Below, one piece after another: positions 1 through 9,504 of a stretch of 64,000 nt of DNA. This DNA comes from an uncultured bacterium (GTDB lineage Bacteria; Krumholzibacteriota; Krumholzibacteriia; LZORAL124-64-63). The notes under the pieces were generated by a model that did not search any database, was not told where the DNA came from, and saw nothing but the letters and a program-made list of their open reading frames with translations. Both the position numbers and the translations under genes were made by a program. The stretch spans positions 1 through 64,000 of the forward strand of contig CALMJK010000010.1 of the NCBI GenBank assembly GCA_937864225.1, given 5' to 3'. How positions within the stretch are numbered: the stretch's first letter is position 1; each line of letters starts with the position of its first letter.

Positions 1-1464
1 CAGCAGGCCGCGACCTGGAGGGATCGCGCGCAGAGGGCTGGACGCGCCGGCGAGCGGCTCCGGTCCTTGCGCACGGCGGCGGGATTGGCGCCGGACGACG
101 CCGCGACCTGGCTCGCCCTGGGCGAGACGAGCCGCTGGCTGGGTGATCGCGCCGCGGCCGCGCGCGCCGCCGAGGCCGCGCTGGCGGCGGCCGCCAGCTT
201 GCCCCGGCACGCGCGCCAGGCGCCGAGCTTGCGAGCGGCCACGCTGCGCGCCTGGCTGGAGCGCGACCGGGGCGAATGGTCCCTGGGCCTAGCGCAGGTG
301 GACAGCGCCCTGGCGCTGGTGCCGCGCGATCGCGAGGCGACGTTGCTGCGGGGGCTGTTGCTGGGCCAACGGGGCGAGGTGACGCGGGCCCTGCTGGTCG
401 CGCGCGAGATCGAGCGCGCCGATCCGTTTCTCTCCGACTGGGCCTGGATACGCGGCGTGGCCGCGCTGGGCGACGGCCGTCCGGAGGAAGCGTTTCACTG
501 GCTCCACGGACGGGATCCCAGGCAGGGCGGCAGAGCGGAGGACGAGGCGCGACGGCCAGAACGGCCGCCCGCCATGGGCGATCCCACCTTGTTGACGCGC
601 TACATGGCCGCGCCGGACGTCTTCCACCGCGCCGATTACTGGAATGATCTCGGGCTGCTGTGCGAACGGCTGGGGCGTCTGGCGGACGCTCGCCGCTTCT
701 ACGAACGCGCCGCCAGGTCGTGCCCGGAACGGGACCCCGACTGCGTGCGGCGTCGCGAGCTTCCTTTGCGCGAGGGCGATCCTGTCGCGCCGACGCTGCC
801 CGTCTGGCTCGCCTTCGACAGGTACCCCGTGGCCGGATCCTGGTGGGCGTACACGCTGGAGGTGGCGCGTCGCTACGAGGGGGCGGCGACGCCGGCGGAC
901 CGCGTCTTCTGGGGCGACGCCGCGGTGGAGGCGGCGAGCATCGCGCTGCGCAAGGGGATTGAGCCGCTCATGGCGCGTGCCCTGCGCGGCCGGCTGTACG
1001 TTCAATTGCAGGCTTTCGGGTTGGCCGAGGCGGATCTCAGCCGCGCCAGCGACGAACTGGCGGAACTGGGCCGCGCTCACGCCCCGACCCATTATTGGTA
1101 CGGCTACCTGAAGATCAGGGGCGATCGCTGCCGCGAGGCGTTGGGACCGTTGCGCCAGGCCGTCGCCGCCGACCCGGACCTCGCGCCGGCCTGGAGCGCC
1201 CTGGGCTATGCCCTGGTCATGACCGACGACGTCGTCGGCGCGAGGGGCGCGCTCGACCGGGCCCTCGCGCTCGATCCGGGGCGAGCCGAGGCGTGGTACA
1301 ATCGCGGACTGATGCATTTCCAGGCCGAGCGTTGGAGCGACGCCGTCCTCGATCTGCAGCGCGCCGCCGAGCTAGCGCCGGAAAACGTCGACGTCGCGGA
1401 CCTGCTCGACCGCGCGATCCTGCAGGCCCAGCAGAGCCGGCGCGACGCCGCCGCCAGGCCCTGA
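1..1464 (+). CDS. TPR-repeat protein, 5' end cut by the window edge
   Basis: The frame is open to base 1, so the true start lies outside the window; the first in-window candidate (TTG at 67) has no convincing ribosome site. At least 487 residues are visible. The C-terminal third carries clear tetratricopeptide repeats (for example ALGYALVMTDDVVGARGALDRALALDP and WYNRGLMHFQAERWSDAVLDLQRAAELAP blocks), and the N-terminal part is helical and rich in Ala and Arg. TPR arrays are protein-protein interaction scaffolds; no catalytic domain is visible and no specific function can be given. It ends 31 bases before the decarboxylase gene on the same strand. Confidence 0.75.
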   Translation, partial: QQAATWRDRAQRAGRAGERLRSLRTAAGLAPDDAATWLALGETSRWLGDRAAAARAAEAALAAAASLPRHARQAPSLRAATLRAWLERDRGEWSLGLAQVDSALALVPRDREATLLRGLLLGQRGEVTRALLVAREIERADPFLSDWAWIRGVAALGDGRPEEAFHWLHGRDPRQGGRAEDEARRPERPPAMGDPTLLTRYMAAPDVFHRADYWNDLGLLCERLGRLADARRFYERAARSCPERDPDCVRRRELPLREGDPVAPTLPVWLAFDRYPVAGSWWAYTLEVARRYEGAATPADRVFWGDAAVEAASIALRKGIEPLMARALRGRLYVQLQAFGLAEADLSRASDELAELGRAHAPTHYWYGYLKIRGDRCREALGPLRQAVAADPDLAPAWSALGYALVMTDDVVGARGALDRALALDPGRAEAWYNRGLMHFQAERWSDAVLDLQRAAELAPENVDVADLLDRAILQAQQSRRDAAARP

Positions 1465-1495
1465 GGCGCCGCCGACCCGCGCCGCGGAGGCCGCG

Positions 1496-2929
1496 ATGGA
1501 CGCCAACGAATTTCGCCGGCACGGGCACGAGCTCGTGGATTGGATCGCCGAATATCTCGACGGCGGGGTGCGCGGCCACGCCGTGCGGGCGCGCGTGGCG
1601 CCCGGCGAAGTCCGCTCCCAGCTCCCGCCCGAGCCGCCCGCCCGCGGCGAGCCGTTTTCGCGGGTGATGGCCGATTTCGAGCGCGTCCTGCTGCCGGGCG
1701 TCACGCATTGGCAGCATCCGCGCTTCTTCGCCTATTTCCCGGCCAATAACAGCTATCCCTCCGTGCTGGGCGAGTTGCTCTCGGCCGGCCTGGGCGTGCA
1801 GGGAATGCTCTGGGAGACCGGGCCCGCCGCGACCGAGCTCGAAGAGGTCGTGATGGGCTGGCTGCGGCGGATGCTCGGCTTGCCCGCGGAGTTCCAGGGC
1901 GTGATCCAGGACACGGCCTCGACGGCGGCCCTGGCCGCGCTCCTGTGCGCCCGCGAACGCGCCACGCACGGTCGCTTCAACACCGAAGGAGCCGCCGCGC
2001 CCCAGGCCGACCGCCTCGTCGTCTATGTTTCGCCGGAGACGCATTCGTCCATCGAGAAGGGAGCCAGGATCGCCGGTTTCGGGCGGGAGCGCGTGCGCAA
2101 GGTGCCGGTCGGGGCCGCCTACGCGCTGGATCCGGTCGCCCTGGAGGCCACCGTCGCCGCCGATCTGGCCGCCGGGCTCGTGCCCGCCTGCTGCGTGGGC
2201 ACCTGCGGCACGACGGGCAGCACGGCGCTCGATCCGCTGCGCGCCATCGGCGAAACGTGCCGCCGCCACGGCATGTGGTTCCACGTCGACGCCGCGCTCG
2301 CCGGCGCGGCCGCCATCCTGAGCGAGAAACGCCACATTCTGGATGGCGTGGAGCTGGCCGACTCCTTCGTTTTCAACCCGCACAAGTGGATGTTCACGAA
2401 CTTCGACTGCTCGGCCTTCTTCGTGCGCGATCCCGATTTTCTGGTGAAGGTGCTGTCCATCAACCCCGAGTACCTGCGCACCGCGCACGACGGCGGGGTG
2501 AGCAATTTCCGCGACTGGCACGTGCAACTCGGTCGGCGGTTTCGCGCGCTCAAACTGTGGTTCGTGATCCGGACGTTCGGCGTGGAGGGGATTCGCGCAC
2601 GGCTGAGGGAGCACCTGGCGTGGGCGCAGGAGTTCCGGTCGTGGGTCGAGGCCGACCCGGACTGGGAACTGCTGGCTCCCGTGCCGCTCAACCTGATCTG
2701 TTTCCGCTGGGCGCCGCTCTCGGCCGATCCGCGGGCGTTGGACGCGCTGAACGAGCGCCTGCTGCGCGCCGTGAACGACGGCGGCCAACTGTATCTGTCC
2801 CACACGCGCCTGGGCGGGGACTACGCGCTGCGCCTGTGCGTCGGCCAGACCACGCAGACGCGCGACGACGTCGCGGCCGCGTGGCGGATCCTGGGCGAGA
2901 CGGCGCGCGCGATCGCGCGGCCGGCCTGA
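1496..2929 (+). CDS. PLP-dependent group II amino acid decarboxylase (aromatic-L-amino-acid decarboxylase type)
   Basis: A 477-residue protein of the DDC/TDC family, which removes the alpha-carboxyl group of an aromatic amino acid using pyridoxal phosphate. Visible family marks are THWQHPRFFAYFP near residue 70, the DTAST stretch, THSSIEKG, the cofactor aspartate in FHVDAAL, and the Schiff-base lysine in NPHKW (about Lys297). Length matches the family (470-490). ATG at 1496 follows GGAGG by 5 bases. The exact substrate (tyrosine, tryptophan or DOPA) cannot be read from sequence. A strong hairpin follows the stop codon. Confidence 0.9.
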   Translation: MDANEFRRHGHELVDWIAEYLDGGVRGHAVRARVAPGEVRSQLPPEPPARGEPFSRVMADFERVLLPGVTHWQHPRFFAYFPANNSYPSVLGELLSAGLGVQGMLWETGPAATELEEVVMGWLRRMLGLPAEFQGVIQDTASTAALAALLCARERATHGRFNTEGAAAPQADRLVVYVSPETHSSIEKGARIAGFGRERVRKVPVGAAYALDPVALEATVAADLAAGLVPACCVGTCGTTGSTALDPLRAIGETCRRHGMWFHVDAALAGAAAILSEKRHILDGVELADSFVFNPHKWMFTNFDCSAFFVRDPDFLVKVLSINPEYLRTAHDGGVSNFRDWHVQLGRRFRALKLWFVIRTFGVEGIRARLREHLAWAQEFRSWVEADPDWELLAPVPLNLICFRWAPLSADPRALDALNERLLRAVNDGGQLYLSHTRLGGDYALRLCVGQTTQTRDDVAAAWRILGETARAIARPA

Positions 2930-2936
2930 AAACGGC

Positions 2937-2961
2937 GGGGGCCCCGCAGATCGGGGCCCCC
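2937..2961. terminator. Bidirectional terminator-like hairpin
   Basis: A perfect 10-bp stem (GGGGGCCCCG / CGGGGCCCCC, loop CAGAT) sits in the 44-base gap between the convergent decarboxylase and tricorn-like genes. The left side is preceded by AAAA, which gives a short U-run when read on the minus strand. It can serve both convergent genes. Confidence 0.6.
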
Positions 2962-2973
2962 GGCCGGTTCGCC

Positions 2974-5900
2974 CTAGCGCGCCTTGTCGCGCGGGTAGGG
3001 CGGTTGTTCCGGCAGGCGCGGAGATTTCGTCTGCAGGTCTCGCATGAGCACTTCGACGGCCTTCTCGAGCTGGCGGTCGAGACCGCGATGCTCCTCGTCG
3101 GGCAGGTTGTCGATCTCGATGTCCGGCTCGGTGCCGCGATTCTCGACGGCCCACTGGCCGTCGAGCGTGTAGAAACCGAAGGCCGGCATCGTGATGCCGC
3201 CGCCGTCGATCGTTCCGATATCGCGGTCGATCCCGACCAGTCCGCCCCAGGTGCGGGTGCCGATCACCGTCCCCAGCTTCTGGGCCTTGAAGTACCAGGG
3301 CAGGGCGTCGCCGCCGCTGCCCGCGTAGCCGTTGACCAGCATGGCCAGCGGGCCGGGGAACGCGGTGCCCGGCGTTAGCCAGCTCTGCTGGCCGGGGCGC
3401 CGCGCCCACATGTTGAGCGGCTTCTGGGCCATGATGGTGGTGTAGACGTCCGGAATGAAGCCGCCGCCGTTGTTGCGCTCGTCTATGATGAGCGCGTCGC
3501 GCTTGAGCTGAGGGTACCAGCCCTTGGCGAATTCCTGGATTCCCTTCACGCCCGTGTTGGGCAGGTGGAAGTAGCCGATGCGCCCGCCGGACATCTCGGC
3601 CACCTTCCGCCGGTTGTCGTTCACCCATTTCACGTAGCGCAGGCTCAGTTCCGAGGCGATCGGCTGCACCGCGACGTCGCGGGCGCCCTTGCCCGACGCG
3701 TCGGCCGACAACCTGAGCGTGACCTGTCTGTCGGCCTTGTTCTCGAACACGCTGTACGGGTTGGTGGGAAGCCGCAGCTCGACGCCGTCGACCGCGAGCA
3801 GATAGTCGCCTTCCGCGGCGTCGATGCCGGGGCCGGACAGCGGCGTGCGTTGATCGGCGTTCCAGTCGCGCTCGCGCAGGATGTTGGCCAGGCGATAGCG
3901 CCCGCTCTCCGGATCCGGCACGAGGTCGCAGCCCAGCAGACCGGTGCCGACGGTCGGCGCGATCGGCAGGTCGCCGCCGCCGGTATAGGTGTGCGAACAG
4001 TTGAGCTCGCCGATCAGCTCGCCGATGAGGTAGTCGATGTCGTCGCGGTGCGCCGCGTACGGAACGAGCTGTCCGTACCGTCGGCCCATCTCCTCCCAGT
4101 CGACGCCGTGCATGCCCGGATCGTAGAAGAAATCGCGCTCGAGGCGCCAGACTTCGCGGATGATCTGCGCCCACTCGGCGCGATAGTCGATCCGCGCCTT
4201 CATTTCGCCCGTGCGAAGCGGCTTCTCGGCGGGCTTCTGTTCGGGGGCGGCGTCGACGATCCCGCGGGCGTCCTTCATGGCGTAGAGGATCTTCTTGCCG
4301 TCGTCGGACAGATCGTAATCGCCCACGTCGGACAGCACGGTCTTGACCTCGCGCTCCTTCATCAGGAAAACCTTCAGGTCGCCGCGGGCGTCGTCCTCCT
4401 CTTCGGCGCCCCGCACGGCCGGCGCGTCCTTGAAGAACAGCTTGTCGCTCGACGCGCGCAGCTTGCCGTAGTTGCCACGCGCCATGGGCAACGCGACGAC
4501 GCGCCCGCCGATGCCGTCGAAGTCGATCTGCACGGGCTCGGGCGGCGCGGCGTCGTCTTCCTCGTCCTCTCCGCCCTTGGCGGCGGGCTTCTTCGCCTTG
4601 TCCTTGTCCTTTCCTTCCGTCTTCGACTCGTCCTTGGCGACGACCTCGTCGCTCTCGGGCGGGAAGGGGTGGGGGGTTTCGGCGCGGAGCGTGACGGCGT
4701 AGAGGCCGGTCGTGCCGGTGAAGAAGGGGTGCAGGTCGTAGCCGGCGAACGCCGGCTGGAAGTGCCGCGCCGACGTGAAATAGAGGTATTTTCCGGCGGG
4801 GTCGAAGGCGGGCGAGGCGTCGTCGGTGAACTCGTCGGTGACGCGCCGCGTCTGTTGCGTCTTCGTATCGTAGATGAATATCGAGCGCAGTTCGTTGGGC
4901 TCGGGCTTGGCGTAGGCGAGCCAGCGGCTGTCCCCGCTCCATGCCACGTCGAGGATCTCGCGCACGGGGGAGTGATCGGCCCGCGACAGCTCGCCGGACT
5001 CCACGTTCAGGACCCAGAGGTCGAAGTCGGAGTCGGAGAAGGCGAGCCGCTTGGCGTCGGGCGACCAGTGCAGATCGAAGCGCCACTTCGCGCCGTGTTG
5101 CGTGACCCGCCTCGCCTCGCCCTTTCCGTCGCCGGAGCGCAGCCAGACCTCGTACTCGCCGGTCTCATCGCTCAGATAGGCGATCCAGCGCCCGTCGGGC
5201 GACCACGCGGCGCCGCGCTCGCGCACGCCGGGCGTCTGCGTCAGGTTGCGCACGTCGCCGTTCTCGGCGGGGACGGTGAAGACGTCGCCGCGCGCGGTGA
5301 AGACGGCTCGCTGGGCGTCGGGGGCCAGATCCGCGGATTCGATGTGTTTGCCCACCTCCCGCCAGGCGGGCCGGGCGAGGATCCGATCGTCGCGCAGCGG
5401 GATCGTCAGGCGCCGGGTCTGCTCGCTGGCCAGGTCGAGCACCCAGAGCCAGCCGCCGTTCTCGTAAACGATGGCGTCGGGACCGAGGCTCGGCCACTTG
5501 ACGTCGTAATCCTCGTGGCGTGTGATCTGGCGCTCCAGGCCGGTGGACATGCCGTGCGCCCAGATCTGCAGCTTGCCCGTGCGGTCGCTCGTGAAGTACA
5601 GCGTGTCGCCGTGCCACATGGGGAAATTGTCGGCGCCGACCCAATCGGTCAGCCGCGTTGTCTTGTCCGTCCCCAGGTCGCGCACCCAGATGTCCTGCGC
5701 CATGCCGCCCTTGTAACGCTTCCAAGTGCGGGTCTCGACGACCTGGCGGTTGAAGGCCAGCTGCCTGCCGTCGGGCGACCAGCTCGACAGTCCGCCCTCG
5801 GAAAGCGCGATCTTCGTCGCGAAGCCGCCCGTCACGGGCATCGTGTACATCGGGGCCGAGAACCCGCCCCACTGTCCGCGCGGCGACTGGAAGCGGACCG

Positions 5901-6300
5901 ATAGGCCGTCCGGCTCCCAGTCGAGCACGCGGTCCCGGGCCGGGTGCCAGGTCAGGCGCGTGGGCTCGCCGCCCGCGGCCGGCATGACATAGACGTCGCG
6001 ATTGCCGTCGTAGTCGCCGGAAAACGCGATCCACTGACCGTCCGGCGAGAACTTCGGCATCGATTCGAAACCCACGGCGCTCGTGAGCCGGCGGGCCTCG
6101 CCGCCCGTCGTGTCGGCGAGCCAGAGGTTGCCGCCGTACACGAAGACGACCCGCGTGCCGTGGATGTCCGGCATGCGCAGCATCCGCATGTCGGCGGGAT
6201 CCAGCCGGTCGGGGATCTCGGGTGGGCTCAGGGCGAGGGCCGGAACGGAGCCGGCGGCCAGGGTCAAGCAGAGCAGGATCGCGCGCAGTGGTGGTTTCAT
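2974..6300 (-). CDS. Tricorn-like S41 family protease, exported
   Basis: A 1108-residue protein with an N-terminal signal peptide (MKPPLRAILLCLTLAAGS...ALA). Residues about 40-700 form WD40/TolB-type beta-propeller repeats (PKFSPDGQWIAFSGDYDG, AAWSPDGRWIAYLSDETG and similar). They are followed by a helical and PDZ-like region and a C-terminal S41 core with the nucleophile motif GYAGSGGDALPWYF, matching the active serine region of archaeal tricorn protease. A charged insert rich in Lys, Glu and Asp (about residues 550-590) looks like a linker. Family members degrade peptides or unfolded proteins; the signal peptide suggests a periplasmic role. AAAGGAATGAACG precedes the ATG. The MATE gene ends 64 bases upstream on the same strand. 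Confidence 0.88.
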   Translation of the reverse strand: MKPPLRAILLCLTLAAGSVPALALSPPEIPDRLDPADMRMLRMPDIHGTRVVFVYGGNLWLADTTGGEARRLTSAVGFESMPKFSPDGQWIAFSGDYDGNRDVYVMPAAGGEPTRLTWHPARDRVLDWEPDGLSVRFQSPRGQWGGFSAPMYTMPVTGGFATKIALSEGGLSSWSPDGRQLAFNRQVVETRTWKRYKGGMAQDIWVRDLGTDKTTRLTDWVGADNFPMWHGDTLYFTSDRTGKLQIWAHGMSTGLERQITRHEDYDVKWPSLGPDAIVYENGGWLWVLDLASEQTRRLTIPLRDDRILARPAWREVGKHIESADLAPDAQRAVFTARGDVFTVPAENGDVRNLTQTPGVRERGAAWSPDGRWIAYLSDETGEYEVWLRSGDGKGEARRVTQHGAKWRFDLHWSPDAKRLAFSDSDFDLWVLNVESGELSRADHSPVREILDVAWSGDSRWLAYAKPEPNELRSIFIYDTKTQQTRRVTDEFTDDASPAFDPAGKYLYFTSARHFQPAFAGYDLHPFFTGTTGLYAVTLRAETPHPFPPESDEVVAKDESKTEGKDKDKAKKPAAKGGEDEEDDAAPPEPVQIDFDGIGGRVVALPMARGNYGKLRASSDKLFFKDAPAVRGAEEEDDARGDLKVFLMKEREVKTVLSDVGDYDLSDDGKKILYAMKDARGIVDAAPEQKPAEKPLRTGEMKARIDYRAEWAQIIREVWRLERDFFYDPGMHGVDWEEMGRRYGQLVPYAAHRDDIDYLIGELIGELNCSHTYTGGGDLPIAPTVGTGLLGCDLVPDPESGRYRLANILRERDWNADQRTPLSGPGIDAAEGDYLLAVDGVELRLPTNPYSVFENKADRQVTLRLSADASGKGARDVAVQPIASELSLRYVKWVNDNRRKVAEMSGGRIGYFHLPNTGVKGIQEFAKGWYPQLKRDALIIDERNNGGGFIPDVYTTIMAQKPLNMWARRPGQQSWLTPGTAFPGPLAMLVNGYAGSGGDALPWYFKAQKLGTVIGTRTWGGLVGIDRDIGTIDGGGITMPAFGFYTLDGQWAVENRGTEPDIEIDNLPDEEHRGLDRQLEKAVEVLMRDLQTKSPRLPEQPPYPRDKAR

Positions 6301-6364
6301 CGTTCATTCCTTTCCAGCGGATAGGCGCCGCCCAGGAGCGGCCGGACGCGAGCCAAGCAAAGTT

Positions 6365-7783
6365 TTAGCACGCAGAAGGCGAGCGGGATGTTGCAGCCAC
6401 GTACACGTTCATCCGCCACGCCAGCAGCGCCAGGCAGATCAGCCCGCCCGCGAGGTTGCCCCCCGCCATGCCGATCCAGCCGCCCGTCAGGCCCGGGGTC
6501 AACCGCAGGCCCAGCCAGACCCCCAGCGGCTCCATGATCACGCGCATCAGGAAGTTGGGACCCATGCCGGCCAGGCCCTGTCCGCGGGCCTGGAACCAGT
6601 AGGCGGTGATGTTCACGACGCTGAGCATGGGCCGCGCGGGCGTGACCCAGAGCACGAGCGGCACGCCCAGGGCGATCAGGGCTTCCTGGTCCGTGAAGGC
6701 GCCGAGCGCGGCCCGCGGAAAGACCAGGATGGGGATCGCGAGCGCCGCCAGCAGGAGCGAGGCGGCCCCGACCGCCGTCCAGGTGATGCGCCGGACGCGA
6801 TCGCGCCGGCCGGCCCCGTGGTTCTGTCCCACCATGATCAGCATGCTCATCGAGATGCCGATCGTGGGCAGGAACACGAAGTTGAGCAGGCGGCTGCCGG
6901 CGCCGAAGGCGGCCAGCGCGTCGGTGCCGAACGGGGTGAGTTGGCGGTTGATCAGCTCGATGGAAAGCGGCGTGGCCAGGTTGGCCAGCAAGGCCGGCCC
7001 AGCCACGACGCCCAGACCGCGCAGCAGGGACGGGTCCCAGCGCCAGGCGGCGCGGTCGGCGCGGATCAGCCGCGCGCGGTTGAACAGCTCTCGCGCCGCC
7101 AGCAGCGAGGCGACGCCGAAGCTGACGACCGTGGTCCAGGCGGCGCCCGCCACGCCAAGTTCCGGGAAGGGCCCAGGCCCGAAGATGAACAGCGGATCGA
7201 GCGCGGCGTTCAGCGCCAGGGCGAGGGCCATCGTGCGGAAGGGGAACACCGTGTCGCCCTCGCCGCGAAAGAGCGCGTTCACGGTCTGCGGGAAGAGAGC
7301 GAAGAACGTGCCGAGATACGATATGCGCGCATAGGCGAGGGCGCCCTCGGCGACGGCCGGATCCACGCCGGCGGGCACGAACGTGCGGTGCAGGAACAGC
7401 AAGCTGGCCGGGGTGATGACCGCGGCCAGCCCTCCCACGACGAGCAGCGAATGCAGCGCGACGTTGCGGGCCCGGCGCTGCTCTCCCGCGCCCAGCAAAC
7501 GCGAGACGAGCGAGGTCGAGGCGGTGCCGAGCGCGCCGGAGAGCGCCATCAAAAGATATGTGACCGGAAAGGACAGTTGGGCCGCCGCCATCGCCTCGGG
7601 GCTGTAGCGGCCGAGGTAGATCATGTCCACCAGGCCGAATCCCGTCGCCAGCAGCATGGCCAGGATCATGGGCGCGCTCAGCCGCAGCAGCGTGCGCCGG
7701 ACCGGTCCCTCCAGGATCGGATCGGGCTCGCCGGGCGCGGGGCGGCGGTGGCCGTGGCGCAAGCGCGCGAGAAGGCCCCTCAT
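6365..7783 (-). CDS. MATE family efflux transporter
   Basis: A 472-residue integral membrane protein with about twelve hydrophobic segments, beginning RRTLLRLSAPMILAMLLATGFGLVDMIYLGRYS, a typical MatE entry with the conserved Asp. The second half (RGLGVVAGPALLANLATPLSIELINRQLTPFG) repeats the fold. MATE proteins export cationic drugs or metabolites using Na+ or H+ gradients; the substrate is unknown here. I place the start at the ATG at 7783, which overlaps the stop codon of the M28 peptidase gene (ATGA), so the two are probably co-translated. The longer open frame running on to about 9166 is antisense noise over the peptidase gene. Confidence 0.9.
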   Translation of the reverse strand: MRGLLARLRHGHRRPAPGEPDPILEGPVRRTLLRLSAPMILAMLLATGFGLVDMIYLGRYSPEAMAAAQLSFPVTYLLMALSGALGTASTSLVSRLLGAGEQRRARNVALHSLLVVGGLAAVITPASLLFLHRTFVPAGVDPAVAEGALAYARISYLGTFFALFPQTVNALFRGEGDTVFPFRTMALALALNAALDPLFIFGPGPFPELGVAGAAWTTVVSFGVASLLAARELFNRARLIRADRAAWRWDPSLLRGLGVVAGPALLANLATPLSIELINRQLTPFGTDALAAFGAGSRLLNFVFLPTIGISMSMLIMVGQNHGAGRRDRVRRITWTAVGAASLLLAALAIPILVFPRAALGAFTDQEALIALGVPLVLWVTPARPMLSVVNITAYWFQARGQGLAGMGPNFLMRVIMEPLGVWLGLRLTPGLTGGWIGMAGGNLAGGLICLALLAWRMNVYVAATSRSPSAC

Positions 7784-9228
7784 GGCGCCGGCACGGGCGG
7801 GCGCAGCGGCGCCGGATCCTCCGCCAGCGCCCAGGCGAGGCCGGCCACGGCGGCGACGCTCAGCGCCAGGTCGCGCGCGTCGACCTTGTCGAACGTGTCG
7901 GCCGGGCTGTGGTGATAGTCCATGTAATGGGGGCTGTCGACGCGATGGCCGATTCCCGGCACGCCCTGCGCGACGATGAACGAGATGTCGACGCCGCCGT
8001 AACCCTCGCCGATTTCCGTCGCGCCCACGGTCGCCAGCGGTCCCGCCAGCTCGCGCACCCGCGCCACGATACTGGAATCGGCCTGCACCGAGAAGCCGAC
8101 CGGCGGGAAACCGCCCGAATCGCACTCCAGGGCGGCCACGTGTCGCGCGAGTTCGTCGGCGTGAAGCGTCGCGTAGGCCCGGCCGCCCGCCTGCGTCTGC
8201 TCCTCGTCCACGAAGAGCACGACGCGCAGCGTGCGCCGCGGCGGCTGTGGCAGCCGCGCGATGAGGCGCGCCGCCTCCATGACGATGACGCAACCGGCCC
8301 CGTCGTCGTGCGCGCCCGTGCCGACGTCCCAGGAATCGAGATGCGCGCCGATCAGGACGATCTCGTCCGGCCGCTCGCGGCCGCGCACTTCGCCCACGAT
8401 GTTCGCCGAGACCGTGTCCGGCAGCGTGCGCGCCCCCAGGTAGAGCCGCACGCGCGCGGGCAGACCGCGGTTGGCGAGCCGGCGCAGGCGCCCCGCGTCC
8501 TCCACGGTGAGCGCCGCCGCCGGGATCATCGGCACGCCCGTCCAGGCGCTGTCGGCCCGGTCCTCGTAGTGCATGACGCCGGTGTGGGGATTGGCGAGGC
8601 TCGTGCCGGTGACCGAGCGGATCAGGCAGGCGACCGCCCCGTGCCGCGCGGCGGCGTCCGCGCCGCGCGCGCGGTACTGGACCGTCTTGCCGTAGCCCTC
8701 CCACGGCTGGTCGAACAGCACGATCCGGCCGCGCGCCTCGCCGCCGCGCGCCTCGAGTTCGGCGAAGTCGCGCACGCACAAGAGATCGGCCTCGAGGCCC
8801 GCGGCTGGCGTGCCCACGGTGCCGCCGAGGCCGAGCAACCGCAGGGGGAACCGCACGGGCGCGACGCACTCCGCGCGTTCCTCGCCGCGCACCCAGTGGG
8901 GGACCAGCACCGTCTCGGCCCGCACGGCCGCGAGCCCGTCGGCGCGCATCCGGGCCAGCGCCCACGCCAGGGCGCAGTCCAGCCCGGCCGAGCCGGGCAG
9001 GCGCGGCCCGCACGTGTCGCACAGTTCGGCCAGGCGCGCGGCGGCCTGGCTGTCGGCCAGCGCCGCGGCGATCAGGCGGGACGCGGCGTTCTCTTGACGG
9101 CCGCCGGGGGGGGCCGCAGGCGCTGCCAGCGCCGCGGTCGCGGTCGCCAGCGCGACCGCGAGCCAAGCCAAGACAGCCGATCGCCGGACGCCGCGGACGC
9201 CGGGGACGACGGTCGACGGGATAGGCAT
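7780..9228 (-). CDS. Secreted M28 family zinc peptidase (carboxypeptidase Q-like)
   Basis: A 482-residue exopeptidase with a signal sequence (SAVLAWLAVALATATAALAAPA). Metal and catalytic motifs are present in order: IGAHLDSW, GTGAHDDGAGCVIVMEAARL, DEEQTQAGGRAYA, YGGVDISF and HSPADTFDKVD, which together supply the two-zinc ligands and the general-base Glu. A PA-domain-like insert (about residues 150-215) lies between signal and catalytic parts, as in plasma glutamate carboxypeptidase relatives. Start chosen at 9228 because AAAGGAGATC sits just upstream; a further ATG 45 bases upstream lacks this. Likely releases amino acids from peptides in the periplasm. Confidence 0.88.
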   Translation of the reverse strand: MPIPSTVVPGVRGVRRSAVLAWLAVALATATAALAAPAAPPGGRQENAASRLIAAALADSQAAARLAELCDTCGPRLPGSAGLDCALAWALARMRADGLAAVRAETVLVPHWVRGEERAECVAPVRFPLRLLGLGGTVGTPAAGLEADLLCVRDFAELEARGGEARGRIVLFDQPWEGYGKTVQYRARGADAAARHGAVACLIRSVTGTSLANPHTGVMHYEDRADSAWTGVPMIPAAALTVEDAGRLRRLANRGLPARVRLYLGARTLPDTVSANIVGEVRGRERPDEIVLIGAHLDSWDVGTGAHDDGAGCVIVMEAARLIARLPQPPRRTLRVVLFVDEEQTQAGGRAYATLHADELARHVAALECDSGGFPPVGFSVQADSSIVARVRELAGPLATVGATEIGEGYGGVDISFIVAQGVPGIGHRVDSPHYMDYHHSPADTFDKVDARDLALSVAAVAGLAWALAEDPAPLRPPVPAP

Positions 9229-9280
9229 CGGATCTCCTTTGGCCACCGCCGGCGGGAGGCCGGGCGGACGCAAGGGAGGG

Positions 9281-9309
9281 ATGATAAGCGAAAAAGGCAG
9301 GCTTGTCCC
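9281..9309 (-). promoter_or_regulatory. Promoter candidate for the M28 peptidase-MATE pair
   Basis: On the minus strand GGGACA (4/6 match to the -35 consensus) is followed after exactly 17 bases by TATCAT, about 50 bases upstream of the peptidase start. Confidence 0.5.
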
Positions 9310-9384
9310 GCGGTCCGGCCCGGTCCCCGCGCGCGGATGCGCCTTCTCGGGGATCAGGCGCCCATCCGGGTCGGTGAAGTCGCC

Positions 9385-9413
9385 TTGACGCCTCCGCGCG
9401 TGCGCCCTAGGTT
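9385..9413 (+). promoter_or_regulatory. Promoter candidate for the aminotransferase-pckA operon
   Basis: TTGACG, 17 bases, TAGGTT; predicted transcription start about 85 bases before the aminotransferase ATG. The rest of the gap from 9229 to 9504 is GC-rich leader without a recognisable element. Confidence 0.5.
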
Positions 9414-9504
9414 TGACCGATCACGCCACCTCCGGCCGCCTCCGGCCCCGGCGACGCCGGGACCCGGCGGCCGCGTTTTCCGGACCCGGGAGAGCGGTCG
9501 CGTC

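Noticed and set aside
1217-5086. Very long minus-strand open frame (over 1200 codons) across the decarboxylase and tricorn-like genes
   Set aside because: It is antisense or out of frame to two clear genes, its translation is Arg/Ala/Pro-rich without motifs, and such shadows are expected in DNA of about 70% GC.
6365-9166. A 933-codon frame that would make a fusion of an unknown domain with the MATE transporter
   Set aside because: The upstream half is an out-of-frame shadow of the M28 peptidase; the ATG at 7783 overlapping the peptidase stop gives a normal-length MATE protein.
7909-9504. Upstream extension of the aminotransferase by more than 500 codons
   Set aside because: The extension is antisense to the M28 peptidase and Arg/Ala-rich; the ATG at 9505 gives a standard 409-residue enzyme.
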